Shown: piece by piece, positions 39,008-52,991 of the stretch
Numbering within the stretch: the first letter of the stretch is position 1
Layout of the letters: each line of letters begins with the position of its first letter
Position numbers and translations under genes: made by a program
The notes under the pieces: model-generated
Databases searched by the model: none
What the model saw: only the letters and a program-made list of their open reading frames with translations
What the model was told of the DNA's origin: nothing
NCBI GenBank assembly: GCA_003952965.2
Contig: CM025855.1
Location: forward strand, 31,550,724 to 31,614,723
From: Morella rubra
Taxonomy: Eukaryota; Streptophyta; Magnoliopsida; Fagales; Myricaceae
Direction of reading: 5' to 3'
Length of the DNA: 64,000 nucleotides

Positions 39008-39016
39008 TTATATAAA
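39008..39016 (-). promoter_or_regulatory. TATA box of the carboxypeptidase gene
   Basis: TTTATATAA on the minus strand, about 90 bp upstream of the start codon at 38917. This is the usual spacing for a plant TATA box with a leader of about 60 bp. Assigned by sequence and position only. Confidence 0.45.
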
Positions 39017-40345
39017 GGAGGGAGGTCTTGTTTTATGTTATCATTATTATTTGAACTTTTTCTCGCTCTGAAAGAAGTAGGACCGAGAGCTGAAAGTGAA
39101 GTAAGAGACTGGGATGACTCTCTGAGTTGGGGTCCACTCTCTCTGTCTGTGCTGAGTCAGCAAAAGTGTGGAATGCTGCTGATTCCAGAAAACGAAGGAC
39201 AGAATGTGCTTTAAAGTTCTGAAGTAACTCACGGAAGTTGGAGGCCTCACAGTCTTTGTATTGTTGTGTTGGACCAATGAGTAAGCCCAAAATTTCTGTG
39301 TACTGCTTACAAAGGGTGATGGCATATACGGCGGACACTTCTCTACATAAAGGACCTTTACAGACTGCTATCCGTTTTTTCTCATCGACTTATTCATGGT
39401 GGATGTTACCAGGTAAAAAGAGCCAGAAAATTTCTTTTCATTTAAGCGAAAGTAGGGCAAATTATGATTTATGAGCTTAATGTCAGATGAAAGAAGCAAA
39501 GCATACGTTCCTTTTGGTTTCCCCAGAAGAATTTTGGCTTCGGCGACTAGTCCTTCTTTTATAGATACAACAAGTACGCAACTAATCTAATGTTTATCAT
39601 CGCTTTTAGTTTTCTTTCTAGGACGCATCCTGTCCGTAAGGTTGTGAATGCGTGTAATATGCTTTCAGGAATGAAAAACTTCAGCCAAATTTGTTCTTGA
39701 TTGAGCAAAATTATACTCTAAAGCGTAGAGCTGGCTAAGGCGTCACTCTGCTTCAGTGAACGAGCTTCCAGACCTTTGAGATTACTACAACAGAACAAAT
39801 TCTTATCAAATTCCCATTTGTTATCCCTGGAACAAAAAGAGACAAAAAGACTTGTGGGAATATCCACTGATTATATGCACCATCTTAATTACAATTTTCG
39901 TGGGGAAGCAAACGACGCATGGTGGAAAGCAGCTGCCATTTCCTGTTGTATATACTCGAGTAAAATCTGAAGAACCATCTTCTTTGTTTGACCTGTCTAA
40001 TAGACCTTTAGTTTTGTCCCACTTCTGAAGATTCTTTTCCTCACGCTTAAGTCACATCCTCACGAGTCTCTCTCTAGGCAGTGTGAATGGGTCCTAGCTA
40101 TGGGCCACAAAACCCGAGCATTGCTAAGGGCAAGTGGAGTGGACTGGTGGCATAGGGCATTTTTAGAAAAAGTTTTGTTTCTTTATTACCTACCATATTC
40201 TTACCGTAATTATCGTTCTAGTAAAATGGTTGAAGATTCGTACTTAGCAATTTTTCTTCTACTTTTTGCTGCTGTGTTCCAAGTATTCTTTTTCCTAGCA
40301 AGTTAAATGTGTTCTAAGTTTGTTTTCACAACAATTTTTCTTTTT

Positions 40346-40537
40346 GTAAGGGCCTCGATTATTGTGACCAGCTCCCCACTCAGAAGATTACTTTAATAAT
40401 AACAAGAGTTCAGCTCCATTGAAGTTCCATTTAGTGCTTCGTTTGTACCTACTCAGGTGCAAGGTGAGATTCGAACTTTAGACCTCAAGGGTAGCAAATC
40501 TCTAAGTCGTAGGTCTTGACCACTCAACCAACTCCTT
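40346..40537 (-). mobile_element. tRNA-derived SINE
   Basis: Read on the minus strand, an RNA polymerase III A-box-like TTGGTTGAGTGG (complement at 40520-40531) is followed about 45 bp later by a B-box-like GTTCGAATCTC (complement at 40466-40476). This is the internal promoter arrangement of tRNA-derived plant SINEs. The 3' end runs into an A-rich stretch (TTACAAAAAGAAAAA). The downstream border is approximate and I found no clear target duplication. Confidence 0.7.
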
Positions 40538-43194
40538 AAGTTTAGGAAAAAGGATATTACGGGTGTAGAATCTGCAATGTTTGTCTCACTGCTCTCTTGA
40601 TTCTCGTTCTTATCTTTAGAATTCTTCCTTTTAGGACGGCTGATCAATCTCATCCAGTCCTTGAGAAAAATGGCGCCGATTTTTTTTTTTTCCCTTGTAT
40701 AATTTAAAGGCATTTCCATTCCACCCCTAATTATATTTGTGACGAACCCAGAATAAGATAATGGATAAGGTCGTTGCCAATTGCCTGAATCTCAGCTGCG
40801 AGATTTCCCCTCTTCTTTTTCTCCCTTCTCGAGTCAGCCGCTTAGGACAAATTTAGGCTGTTGGACCCATGTTTTGTTTTCTTGGCAATAAGTTAAGGCC
40901 TCATTGTATCAAGAAATGTGCAACAAGATTCAAAAATGAAAGTATCCGTTATACATATAAAATATCAGTTAGATGCCCTTAGCCATTCCCTTCAAACTTT
41001 TAGCAGGTAGTTTACAGTCAACTTATTGTTCGTCTTTTACCAAAATAAAATTCTTGTTTGTAGCATTTGGGCTACTTTTAAGCGTAACAACAAAAAAACG
41101 AAAGGGTAATGAGAAGTGTGGTCGACCTACTGGTTGGGAAATGTGCAGAATAAAAGCCAAGGAAACACGAAGCTCTTTTCTGGACTCTTGACATGGAAGC
41201 AAAGTTTCACTTTTTATCTTTTTGAAACCTTTATATTTTTTTCCTACTCAAAGAGCCCTTTTTTTTGTTCCATGATTCCATTTTTAACGCAGACAAGGTA
41301 AAGCTAGCTGACTTTTTTAATTAAAAATACAAATTTCTTCCTATTTTTGGCCTAAGACACGCATGTTAGAACATCAGAATTGCGCTTTAGTCCTTGAATC
41401 ATAGTTTTGAAGGCCTTACTAAAAAACTGAGAAAATGATGTTGTATGAATTCGATGCGTCACCTTTAGGAGAAACAGAAAATCAGACTAAAAATTCATGT
41501 TGGTATGATTGAGCCTCTTCTTTCTCTAGCAAAATCTTCTGGTGCATTTATGATTTCGCCCACTGCAAAAACTTTTTGGTCCATTTATGACTCCAACATC
41601 CAGGTAGAGAGACCTGAAGACATTATTCAACAGAAGATGGCAAAAAATTCAAGAAAGGAAACCATATTGAATCTGCTCTGGGGACAGCACTAATTGCATG
41701 ACGGAAACAAAGGAAATTTCGCCAATTAGACTGCATATCCGGAGAAATGTGAATGGGTAAAGAAGAAGAAACAGAGGTATAGTTTGAAAATTCCCCTGTC
41801 AGGTTAAGCAGTCCTCTCTCTCTCTCTCTCTCTATCAAGGTCCCAAGGAGTTGATGATGGGGTCAACAAGGGGAATGATTTCCACTTGAGTATGTTTGAG
41901 AAGCATTTTATTCGTCCTCGGCAAGACATTCCTATGTGACAATTTTTTTTTTTTTCCTAAATATTCCTTTGTGACAATTACTTTCACCCAACTAGACCAA
42001 CCATTTTGCAGAGACAAAAAGGCAAAACCTACAAAAAGTTACCCCACACACACACCGCCCAACAATTTCATATTGAGACCCACTCCACCACGTTGCCTTT
42101 TGCCTTTCTGGTGCCCATCTCAACTAACTCCTATACAAACTTTCACAACTGGAAGAATATGTCAAAGTGTATTTTGAAGAGATGCACTTCAAAAGGATGA
42201 TCCGATATCATCATACCAACGTAATAATGATGAGGAAAAGACAATTGCAGAGAAAGAAACATCTTAGTGGAGGGCTAAATTCTCTTTGATATTTTGTCCC
42301 CCTTGTTTCAAGGTGACTTGCCTGGCATGAAGCAGAACAACTTATCCGTATGAGAAAAACACATCACTTTGAGGCATAAACAGATGTGGTAGAAGGTTTA
42401 ACATTTGGCCGTGTAGGGCCCATGCCACTAAACAGAAAAGTGAAAATATGTTATTAGCGGATTAGGTCAAAATCACCTTTAGAATTAGTGTCTTCCTCTT
42501 CTTTCCCCATGCGCAACTTTCCACCAAAAGAAATGCTTTTCTTTTGTCCCGGTGGTGTCCACCGAGAATGACGGGCCAGTATAATATTTCAAGTGCACAT
42601 GCCCCATTGCCATTAGGAACAAAGATTTAAACCGCTATGTGCTTTATGGGAAGGTTATGGGGTTTATATATTTTAGTTAAGAGATGTGAGAATACGACCA
42701 GCAGCGCGTGCTGGGTGCCACGGACTGCGTGAAAGAGACTACATATAGAGAGAGAGAGACATATAGGGAGAGCTCAAAAGGAAAAGCCATCCATCCTCTA
42801 ATGATTCCGAGCTCCCCACGTCCAATTTACAACGTTCCATCAGAGACATGACAAAACGAATTTTCTCAAGTCATTCTCTCTGTACGAGAGCAGGTGTCGT
42901 TTGTGTAGTTGTATTCAGCCCCTGATGAGGGAAGGGGCTCGAGAGAGACTCAGAGAGTGGACTGACCATCAAGATTCTAATGCCCCAAAAGATGCTTGAG
43001 CGTATCACGCTTAAGAAAACAAGATTGACTCCCTTCTTTTTCATAAACAAGTTAGTCTAAATTTCGGATAAAGATGCTTTGCAATTTATTACTCAAATTG
43101 TATGGTACAATTTAGAAAGATAGACACAATAGGTGAATCCTATTTTGAACTCATGCTATCCGAAATTATATATAAATAACATTAAATACTATGG

Positions 43195-43560
43195 ATTTTT
43201 TTTTTTCTGAGTACACAAACTACCAGATTAACCATCAAAATCCAAAATAAAGGCAGGGACAGAATTTAAACTCAGATAACCAAAAACATCAGCGGAAGCA
43301 GCCCATTTAGCAAGACCATGCACCAGCTAAGGGAATGCTCAGGGTGGTTGTGGAAAAAACCTCGGATAGAGGAAATCCAGTCTACCGCCTGCCAACCAAT
43401 CCCAGCTGACTGATCAAAAACATATTGAACCAGGACATTACAATCAGATTCAAAATGGATCTAGAGAAGGGGCTGGTCAAGAGCAATGTGAACAGCCGCT
43501 GAAAGAGCAGCAGTCTCGCCAAGAAGAGGAACTTGTGAAGACCTAATATATCTATCCTAA
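43195..43560 (-). mobile_element. 5'-truncated LINE with RNase H tail
   Basis: Minus-strand translation gives the RNase-H-like C-terminus of plant LINEs: LGETAALSAAVHIAL, then FESDCNVLVQYVF, and in another frame LAKWAASADVFGYLSLNS followed by a stop. A poly(A) run follows (T-run at 43196-43206 on the plus strand). At least one frame change is present. The strong 5' truncation is typical of LINE insertion. Confidence 0.75.
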
Positions 43561-43920
43561 TCCATAAACTCCAGACTCCAGTTTTGATCCATTTGATCTA
43601 TAGACTCCACACGGGGATAGAATCCTTTTGGACCATATCAGGCCATTTGTGTTTTAATCGTTACGAAATCAGACCATTGTATCATTAAATTGCCACCAAA
43701 AATAATATTTATTTTTGAACCTGTATTTAATTCCAAAAGACACAAGAACCCGTCAGAACATTCCAAGCCGAGCGCGTTAAACAAAATATACAAGAAGAAC
43801 TACAAGACAGGCCGAGAAGAACAAATAAAAACTTAATTACAAAATAGAGCATGCACCCAACATGGATCAAACAAAAATACTCTAGTATCTCAAGCCGAGG
43901 CTGTTTCTCAAGAAGTTGAA

Positions 43921-46900
43921 TCATGCAGCAGCTTTCCGTGAAATGGAAGTGGAAGAATCCTGGTCGGTTTCTTTACGAGATGCTTCCCAAAGTCGATGCT
44001 CAATTCCCAATTTCCTGAGCTCCACCAGACCTTGCTCAACTGAAATGATAGACATCACATTATAATCATTCACAAGCACTAGCACTAGCACTTGAACGAC
44101 CCACGCTAAAATAATGAAGTAGAAAGTACCATCAACAGCATCATGTGAAGTTGGTGAATGCCCACTGCGGTTAATCCAAAACTGAAGCCGTTCTTTTGCA
44201 ATGTCCTCCTCTATACAATGAGCTTTGGCTCTTCTCCAAAAATATGTAAGCCACGCCTGTGCAAAATGAATGCACAAAATACCAAATTCAGTGTCTTGAA
44301 CACACGTCTGATTTCATCTGTAAAATCTATTCATAAAAAAAAACTACACAGCACAAGGATTAATGCATGGAGACCATCTAAATGCCTAATAGTGCCCAAC
44401 TGATCCCAAGAACCGCACAGAGGGAGGGGGGGTTTGAAAAAGATAAACAGAAACGAAAAGAAAGGGATGAGATGACCCCAAAGTTGCATGTTCAATAATC
44501 CAAGTCAGTGGCACCATAAAGTTGGGCCTGAAGGAAGTCGGTTCTAATAGCAGTTGACTGAAGGCTGACAAGAAGAAAACCCAAAGATTCCAAGCGTTGG
44601 TGCCAGAAGACTAGGAAACATTGCATATTGCAATAGGGATGTAGAGTCACATGCCATGAATCGTATACAAACTAGTTAGTCATCAGGGAAAAAAAGAGGA
44701 AAAAAACCTGACCTCTTTGAAAAGAACATCTTCAGACTCCTCCGGGCTAAGCTCTGCAGGAAAACACATCAATATCAAGCACACATAATTCATAAACATT
44801 ATTCAACAAGCTACTAATTGTAGCAAAAAAAATAGAATGCAGCAAGAAATAAAATTGAGGTACTTTTAGCACATCAGGCTTCAGTGACCACAAATTTCAC
44901 TTCCTTTGATCAACTTGACTTGACAATGATAGTATGATATTGTTCCTCTAGCAAATGACCTATGTGACAGTTAGCATTTTAGCAACTAAAAATCCCTGAA
45001 GTAAGTTCTACACGCACCATCTTCAACTGATATGGCGATGCTTCTTTCCTCTAATCAAGCAGATTCTAACAATTATGAAGCAAAATGCAAGGGAATCCCC
45101 AAATATGACTTACCAATTGCCTCCATAAACTTTGGATCAGTTGGTGATTTAATATCTGAAGAAAATAATAGAAAGCGCAAATCAGCAAATAACATTCTAC
45201 TATAGAAAATGTGGCTTTTGGAATCAGGAGAAGGTGATTGAAATGAGAAAGTTCTTGTAGAGTGTCATACAATCATCACATACTTCTGAAATAGAAGGCA
45301 CGAAATTTAAAATAAGACAAATAAGAGAACCCCATACTTTGAGGTAAGAGCTACAAATATAAATAAATGAACATCTTCATATAGCTAATACAGCGGAAAA
45401 AAATCTTGGATTTGGTGAGCAAGAGGAGCAGGCAGTAGAAGCAAATACACTGAGAGAAGGTGGAAGCAGCACTGATAAGAAACAAGATGAGAGCACACCA
45501 AGTAATGTGTCTCTCCCATGCAATGCTAACTAGTATGCACCAATGGGCTAAAGGTTGAAAATGTTGCTGAAACAAGCAGGAGAGCAGCTATGGCGTTAGT
45601 TGAGGTAGGGAGGAAAGCATCTGAACAAGTGACTACACTTCCCTCATGGTGCGACGCGAACCACATAAATTCCTACACTTACAGGGTAAACCTATTCACT
45701 TTGTTATAAATGTATTGTGCCCCTAAACATATTTATATCGTGAAAGTTCATCCACTCTCTCCATATTCAAGTTTTCTCTTTCTCTGAATCCTGTAATCAC
45801 TATTGTAACGTCAAAAATCACACTAAAAAGACTGGCACAAGGTTTAAAAGAAAGCATTTACCCCTGTATCAGCTAGTAAAGCATGAAAATTAAATTCTAG
45901 AAAGAGGACAAGCAAGCAGGAAAAGCAAAAAGAGTGGAACAAATCACTATATCACCTAGAAGACATAAAAACCTTATAGTGGACGTTAATTTTGGCATGT
46001 TCAAGTCAACGCCCATCATTAAGGCAGTTCATGACCAAGGTTTTTTTTGGTATGCAACCTGGTACACAGGTGTGTAAGTGGTATATACCTCATCCGAATA
46101 TTTTCTCCTCATTCACAAGTTCATGACTACGTATTTTCAATCTTGGGCCTCGCCCATGATCATTTGGATGGGATGTGGCAAGTTCTATCTTGGGTGAGAA
46201 AGTAACTCTGGTTTGGTTGAGATATAACCAATTAATTTTTTGATGCGTTTTCCACCATATACCCTAAACATAACAGATGGAGTACCAATTTGGACTGAAG
46301 CAAAAATTGCAAACAAAGATTGAAAATTGAAGTGTTTGCGTAGCTGTTACCTACAAAACAGAGAAATCAATGAGGTCAAAAATAAAGAAGCGGGGTGAGG
46401 TATACAAACGACACCTGAAATAGATAACCGAGCAGAATTTGGACGACGCTGCTGGGCCAATGAGTGCACAATGCCCTCCTCAACCTTGAAAATGGCAACC
46501 AACTAAAAATCTTAGTTTATATAGCAGCAGTAACCTAAAGAAAGAGCAAAGAATGTAAACTGAGTGACCATTAAAAAAATACTGATGCCTATAGGTCATG
46601 ACCTGAATCTGAGACTTGAGCACTTTTCTGCTATGTGGTTTCTAAATAAAACAAGATGAGTATTTTGTCAGAAGAGAACCTTCAATGAAGCAAGTTCTTT
46701 CAATCCCATTTCCACTGAAAGCATACTCTCGATGTTTCCTTCTGCTGTGAAATCATTAAAATCCTGAAATTTGCTCCTCTTCTCAGGATCATCATCACCT
46801 GCTATACACAATGATACAGCTGTGAGAAAAGTCACCACTGCCAGTGAAATGGAAACAAGTACCGTTCTCACCCCACAAAGAAGGAAAAAAAAAAAAAAAC

Positions 46901-49900
46901 AGTCTGGACCAAGTGGGGATCACCTTTTTCCCAACCTTCCTCCTTGGCCTTCTGTCCTGCAGAAAGGACAACCTCAAATGGAAGAGGTGCTAAGGATGAC
47001 CAATGTTCATACTTTGACATTGCAATATCTGCACAGACACCTACATAATACAACAGATATTATGCAGTTAGGAAGTCAGATTTCATAAGGACGGCATGAT
47101 TCCACATGTCCAATAAAAAAAAATTAAAATGAACATCCCTATATATGCGAAGGTAGGTCTCGACATGAAGCACCACAAGAATGAAAAGCACCCCCCCAAA
47201 TTAACGGGCAAATGGTTCAGAATTGATGATGAAATGCAATGGAAATGGAGGGAGGGTAAAATAAGAAAAAGGCATCTAGAATTATAGGGTTTGCGGATCT
47301 TTATCAGATGCTCTGAACTTGTAGATGTAATGGACGAGTCATATAAAGCAAACATAAAAAACAGATGAGGGAGTTCTATCCCTCTTGATGAACGAAGACC
47401 TAGCACATTTCATTGGATTACCATATTTTGCAGCTAAGCCCCAGTATCGAGCAAGCCAACACCTTTTAAGGACAACTTCCTCCTGAAATGTGGAAACAAC
47501 AGATAATCACTCTCCAAATGAATACTAAAAGGCTCCTTATAACAATGCAAGTACATACCATCTCTTTCTGAGTCAGTATCATCCTTTGAGTCATTGATCG
47601 AAGAGCTTTTACTTCAGATTCAGCTCCATGAAGCTGTTGGACAGCAGCTGCAACCTCATCCTTTGCAGTCTAATTCAAGCAAGAAATAAAACATCATGCT
47701 GAAACATGTAGCAGTTGCTGCAGCGGAAATATGAAAGACATCCTAGCATACTTACTGCAACTTCAGATTGAAGTGAATCCATTTCCTTATCATTTCCATT
47801 CTTGGATTTCTTTGCATCTTTAAGTGCAGCCTGTGAAATAAGAATGTCTCATCAGCGTGAGTTTTCCTTAAGGTGGAAAAGATTTTGACCATGTTGTAAT
47901 GGGATGGAATAACAGTTCATTCTGTTCATATCCAAAACAGCTGAAATGGGAAGTTCCATTCAGGTGGGTTCAGCTCCAATCAAGGTACAAGGAGCACTGA
48001 CGGGGCAGAAAAGTTAACCTAACATTAACCATTCACACAAAAAGAACAAAGCACATTTCAAGTTTCTTTTATTACCTCTCTTTGACGCAACGCAGCTTCC
48101 TTCCTGCAGATAGTTATGATGGAGTGTTACTAAACTAACATTAACAAGAAAAGGCCCATGAAGGTTGCTAGAAATATTAACCTGCCCAAGAGTTTAGCTT
48201 CCAAAGATACACCTTCCCCAAGAGCAGCAACCTGCATACTTGTAATCAAGCAGCAAGGTTTATACTGAAGTTGCAGCATATATCGTATCTTCAAATACAA
48301 TGCGGTGGAAAAAAGTTTCGAACTTCAAATCACCTAACTCTTAAATATTTGATACAAGGTCCCAGATAGTCCAATCATCTTCAGGAGGAAAGTTGCATTG
48401 CGCAAGGCAACTTAGCATGTAGGCCAAATCATGCCTCCTAATTTGTGACAGTTCGTTCAATAGACAAAGTCTCTTATCAATGACCAATTGGACCTTGGTT
48501 GAATCCTGCCCACATCAAGGGAGGGGGCAGCAAGTTTATGGGATCAGAGAGTCCTATCTCTCATTGTGTAGTCCATAAGCTAAGTGGGCTCCAGTGGACT
48601 TCACCAAACATACAATTAATTGACCTTAGAAAAGTCCCTAATTTCCTGAGGTCTAAGAAAGATGGAATGAGCCTACACCTAACATTGTCGGGAAGCGATG
48701 CATGGTGGAGAATCTAATATGGTGGATTGTGTGAGTCAACTCCAGGTCCAGCACATGAGCAGAGCCTAGAATGCATCTCAAATGCTACTGCCATTTTTTC
48801 CTTTAAAATATCAATGGCCTCTGAAAGGCATAGAATTGTCACCAAGTTAAATCATATTGAAATTTCAATAAGCCTAACACTGCATGATACGATTTTCTAA
48901 ACCTTTTCATATAGTACAATACAAAATTTTGCCAAGCACTTTTCCTAAGAACTGTAAGGATTACACAGAGGATGGAAGCCCTCACCCATGTTAGAGCACC
49001 CAGAAAAGGGAAGATCTTCGCATAAGAAACAAATTGCACCCTCAACATTAAGCCATACAGCATGGAAACAAAGCAAGTACCTGTTTCTCAAGCTCCTTAA
49101 CCCTGGCCTCTGCTTCCTCACATCTCTCTTCCTCAAGTCTGAGCTGAACAGAAACCTCCAAAATACTTGTTATTTACTGATAAGTGATATTCAATGCATA
49201 CATAAAGAAAATACGTTGATGTGGAAAGTCAAGAAAATATTGCACCTTCCCAACGATATTCTCATTCTCTTCTTGTAGCATATCAAGCTGTATGGTGAGA
49301 AGTGGTTAATTTCAAACTCTTTGGAGATAGCAAAACAGCTTTCTAAGTATCTAAATAAAATACTTGCAACAGATACTCAATTCTTTGCATAGCAAGCATG
49401 CATTCACAGGCATAACCAAATTGATGCAGCTGACATACTTCATCACGAATTGCAGAAGCCTCACGTTGATCTCCTGAATCTTTTGATCTCAAATGTCCCA
49501 TATCTGATGAGAATCTGCAATAAAACTCATTAACTATCACCAGCTGATCACAAATTGTAAGGAATTCCCACAGCACTTCCAGAATGTGAGAATACATTAT
49601 TTTGTTACATGCTAGAAGCTCTTATATGCTGAGGTTTTTAGCTGCAAAGAACACGCATATATAGACACAAATATATCCGAATATCCATGAAAGAGCCACC
49701 AATCCTCTATGGCAGGAGATTAAGGTTTTAATCATTGATTTGTGGAGGTGGATTACACCACATTTAATGCTAAAGCTAGGTTCAGAAGATAATGGTTTCC
49801 TAAACGTTGTTACAAAAGAATTATTAGTATATAAATAATTCCTAATTATCCAGTTAGGATTGATCAAAATCAACTCATTACGTATACAGTCAACATGCCA

Positions 49901-51182
49901 ACTATAAACAACTTATTAGAAAGACAAGACAGACAATCAGAAATGTCAAGAAATCCCCCACCCTTGGGATGCCCTCAGGGCCGAGGAACATGTATTAGGG
50001 TGTATGTGTGACTCTTTCAGAGCAAATATACTGTTACTACCGCTGATGACACATTTTAAGCTAATTAGAAACAAAAGACCAGGGTGATTTATGATGCTTA
50101 AACAAATATGACCACTCAATACAACATAAACTTCTTTTTTGGGCCATTAAGAACAGCATTATTCCACAATATATATATATATATATTCATCTTTTCTTGG
50201 TTATTTGAATATAGTGATGTGAAATTCTCTACCTATTGCTGACTTGGATAATAGCAGGCGGCTCTTCTGATGGCAGAGAGACCGCAGTCCTCAATGGTGC
50301 TTTATTTGGTGGTACCAATGGAACTGCAGCACGAGATGACATTGATGGCCTTCCTGTTGAGGTCGAGCGAACTGATGGAGTTTCCTCTACAAAGCTCGGA
50401 GCATACTAACATGCAAAATATGAGAAAAATCCAATTAGCCTTTCACTACACTAAAGCCCAAACCTTCCCCCAAATGCCATTTGCCCTGTAAGCAATGCTC
50501 AAGCGAACTAACGCACTCATGCAATACTCAAAACCCGCACTAAATCAGCTCAACTTCAATTTACGAACTTCGTAAAACACATTTCTCATTTGCTCGAGAA
50601 TATGAAAAATATAGCGCATATCTCTAACTGAAACTCCTTGGATAGTAAGTTCACGCTAAAGTGAGATTAATATTTTCACTGGATGTAGTAACACATCTGA
50701 AATACGCAGCTCAAGTCAGATTAACATTGCTCTTCATCGAGCTCGTGATAGCCCGATCTCGTTGCATATCGACTACCGAAATAAAAACAAAGTAAAGGAT
50801 GGAATCTAGAGCTCGAAAGTACCGCGGGTGAAGGAGATCTATTGGTCCTGATGGACGGAATCTCAGGCTTCTTAGTAGTAATGGTAGTGGTGTTGACGGT
50901 CCTTGAGAGAGAGATAGGCGGAGGAGCACTGTACCGGAACCCTAAGTCGTCGTCGTCTTCGTCGTCATCGTCGGCGGTCTGGGAGGCCATAACCTGAGCT
51001 AGGCGCTGAGCTGCGGCTTTGGCGGCGAAGTTCTGGTTGCGCTTCACGGTGGAGAATGCGGTAGCGGAGGCCGAACGCGCGTGAGGCGCGCGCAAAGGGG
51101 AGGACGGGTTTGAGCCGGTGGCATTAGACTCGCTGCTCCAGTGCCGGAGGTAGACGGGGCTGTCGGTTCGTTTCCTGTCCAT
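43921..51182 (-). CDS. SCD2: Coiled-coil protein SCD2 (STOMATAL CYTOKINESIS DEFECTIVE 2)
   Basis: In Arabidopsis SCD2 works with the DENN-domain protein SCD1 in clathrin-dependent trafficking during cytokinesis and cell expansion. Seventeen exons join in frame: 51182-50823, 50405-50233, 49514-49439, 49287-49246, 49143-49081, 48231-48182, 48103-48076, 47830-47756, 47669-47559, 47482-47422, 47040-46924, 46798-46680, 46484-46415, 45155-45114, 44753-44713, 44256-44130 and 44039-43921, giving 557 residues. The N-terminal third is disordered and Ser/Pro-rich ([32 protein letters not shown], then an acidic run). Heptad-rich coiled coil follows from about residue 205 ([34 protein letters not shown]) to about 320. 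A conserved C-terminal region has [14 protein letters not shown] and [14 protein letters not shown]. All introns are GT-AG. Length is close to the Arabidopsis protein. Confidence 0.92.
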
Positions 51183-52640
51183 GGTGTATGCGCGCGCGCC
51201 GGCTTTATAAAATTATAACCCGATAATGAACTAAAATGCCTTGATCCTCGTGTAGTTCGTTCAGTAAGCAGAGAGAGTGGACGGCAGTTTGTCTACCTTA
51301 GAAACGTCCGCTGGAACTTTGAAGAGAGAGAGAGAGAGAGAGAGTGAGCGCTGCGTAGTATACGCATACGTGTGATCCACTCATTTGTTTAGTGAACGGG
51401 AAAACGTTTGATTCTTTGAATACTGAACTACTGAAGTATAATGTTACTGTGAGCGCTGCGTAATCTTCCGAGTAAGTGTAAAGTGGATGAAGAAGAAGCC
51501 TTGTCATACAATGCTTTTCTCTCTCTTTCTCGATCAAACAAAGCTTTAGGAAGACCTTCGTTATATACGTGTTTTTAAAATTCTAATAAAACCTAATCTC
51601 CTACCAAACAAATTTAAAATTTGTCATCAACTTCTTACAAACCTCCTAAAAGTAGTGAAACTCTAACATGTTGTTTGTTCGTAAAATTTTATAGTATTAG
51701 AATTGGTAAAAAAGTGAAAAGATATATGATTTAAACAAATTTTTTATATTTATTTATATTATAGTTGATAAAAAAGTGAAAAAAGAGATATTTTTGTATA
51801 GTTATTTTATTATTACTAAAATTTTAGAGTGTCCAAAATTTTGGAAATAAATCCATGTAAAAATTTACATTTAAATTTTTACTATATGAAAATTTAGAGG
51901 CTAAACAAGACTTAGATAACGCGCATGTTCATTTTTAAAATTATTCTAGAATACAAATATATTCAACAAAATTTGCAAAACCAATATTTAAAATCTTAAA
52001 AAATTATACACAACACAACTATATTTTACAAAATCTTCAACAACTTTTCACACAAATTTCAATACTTTTTTTAAAAAAATTATAACAAATCTTCCCTCTC
52101 TATACTTTTTCACCTAACTCCAATACTTTTTTATTAAAAATTACATCAAATCATCTCTCTCTACACCTTTTTTCAAACTCTAACAAAAATTAAATATCTT
52201 TAAAACTTTTCACTAATCTTTACACAAAAACCTATAAAATTCTAATCTACATAAATATTCATAATTCTACTAAAATCCTACAATTTTTTACATAACAAAT
52301 ACCCTCGAGTAAGTGCGATTAGTAATAAATTTCTTAAATATAAGAATAAAAAATAAAAAAATAGGATTTGTTTTGATGAAGAATATTTTTAGAAAAAATA
52401 TCTTTTCGTGGATCAACTTTCGAAGTACGAACACATTGTATTCTAAATTATTGATTTTGTGACAAATTTTTGTCCATCAACTATTATTTTTATACACTTT
52501 ATATTTTCTACAGTTAATTTAAACAAAAATTTAATATTTTAATTTAAGAAAATGACGACTTTAACCCTGCACAAGCTTTGGCTCGCTAGACAACAACTCA
52601 ATGCTCTGAGCCTCAATACCTGAATACCCATCCATTAGCG
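51183..52640. other. SCD2 upstream region and AT-rich spacer
   Basis: The SCD2 promoter with a GA repeat (51323-51342) comes first. The stretch 51540-52520 is very AT-rich. It holds words (TTGTTTGTTCGTAAAATTTT near 51673, GCATGTTCATTTTTAAAAT near 51922, and inverted near 52290) that resemble the ends of the MITE at 26079-26293. It is probably composed of decayed copies of that or a related family. No gene is seen. Confidence 0.5.
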
Positions 52641-52644
52641 TCCA

Positions 52645-52875
52645 ATTTTTTATTTTTGGCCAGTAACATAAACTTTCATTAAAGAAAAAAAAAAAGAACG
52701 TAAAAAGAGACGAAAAGACAAGAAAAAGAAAAGAAAAGAGGAAATCCGACAAGTAGGAGCCCAAAGGGCTGCTACTCAACTTTGCACGCCGGTTAAAAAT
52801 GAAAATGTGGACCCAAGGTCCACATGCCAAACCGGGGCTCAAAGGCCTACAGATACCAAACCAGGGCCCATTAGC
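52645..52875 (-). mobile_element. Probable LINE 3' end
   Basis: On the minus strand a stretch with CTTTGGGCTCCTACTTG, a T-rich tract and CTTTAATGAAAGTTTATG ends in an A-rich tail (AAAAATAAAAAATT). This layout is common at the 3' end of plant L1 LINEs. No coding remains, so the call rests on end structure only. Confidence 0.4.
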
Positions 52876-52896
52876 ATGTTTATCTAGGAACAAAGT

Positions 52897-52979
52897 ACCT
52901 CCTGCCTTTGGGGAGGAATTGATCCGGGGTCGAATCCCCCACCCCGCAGGCTTGGTCCTGCTACCCCAAAAAAAAAATA
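52897..52979 (+). mobile_element. Short SINE-like retroposon with 12-bp target duplication
   Basis: An 83-bp insert ends in a pure A-run (CCCCAAAAAAAAAATA) and is flanked by the perfect 12-bp direct repeat TAGGAACAAAGT (52885-52896 and 52980-52991). Inside, GGGGTCGAATCCC resembles an RNA polymerase III B box. No A box is visible, so it may be a 5'-truncated tRNA-derived SINE. The perfect duplication indicates a fairly recent insertion. Confidence 0.7.
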
Positions 52980-52991
52980 TAGGAACAAAGT

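Noticed and set aside
42690-42970. Promoter-like stretch with GA repeats, possible non-coding RNA gene
   Set aside because: No hairpin, reading frame or known RNA could be recognised; kept only as a note in the spacer.
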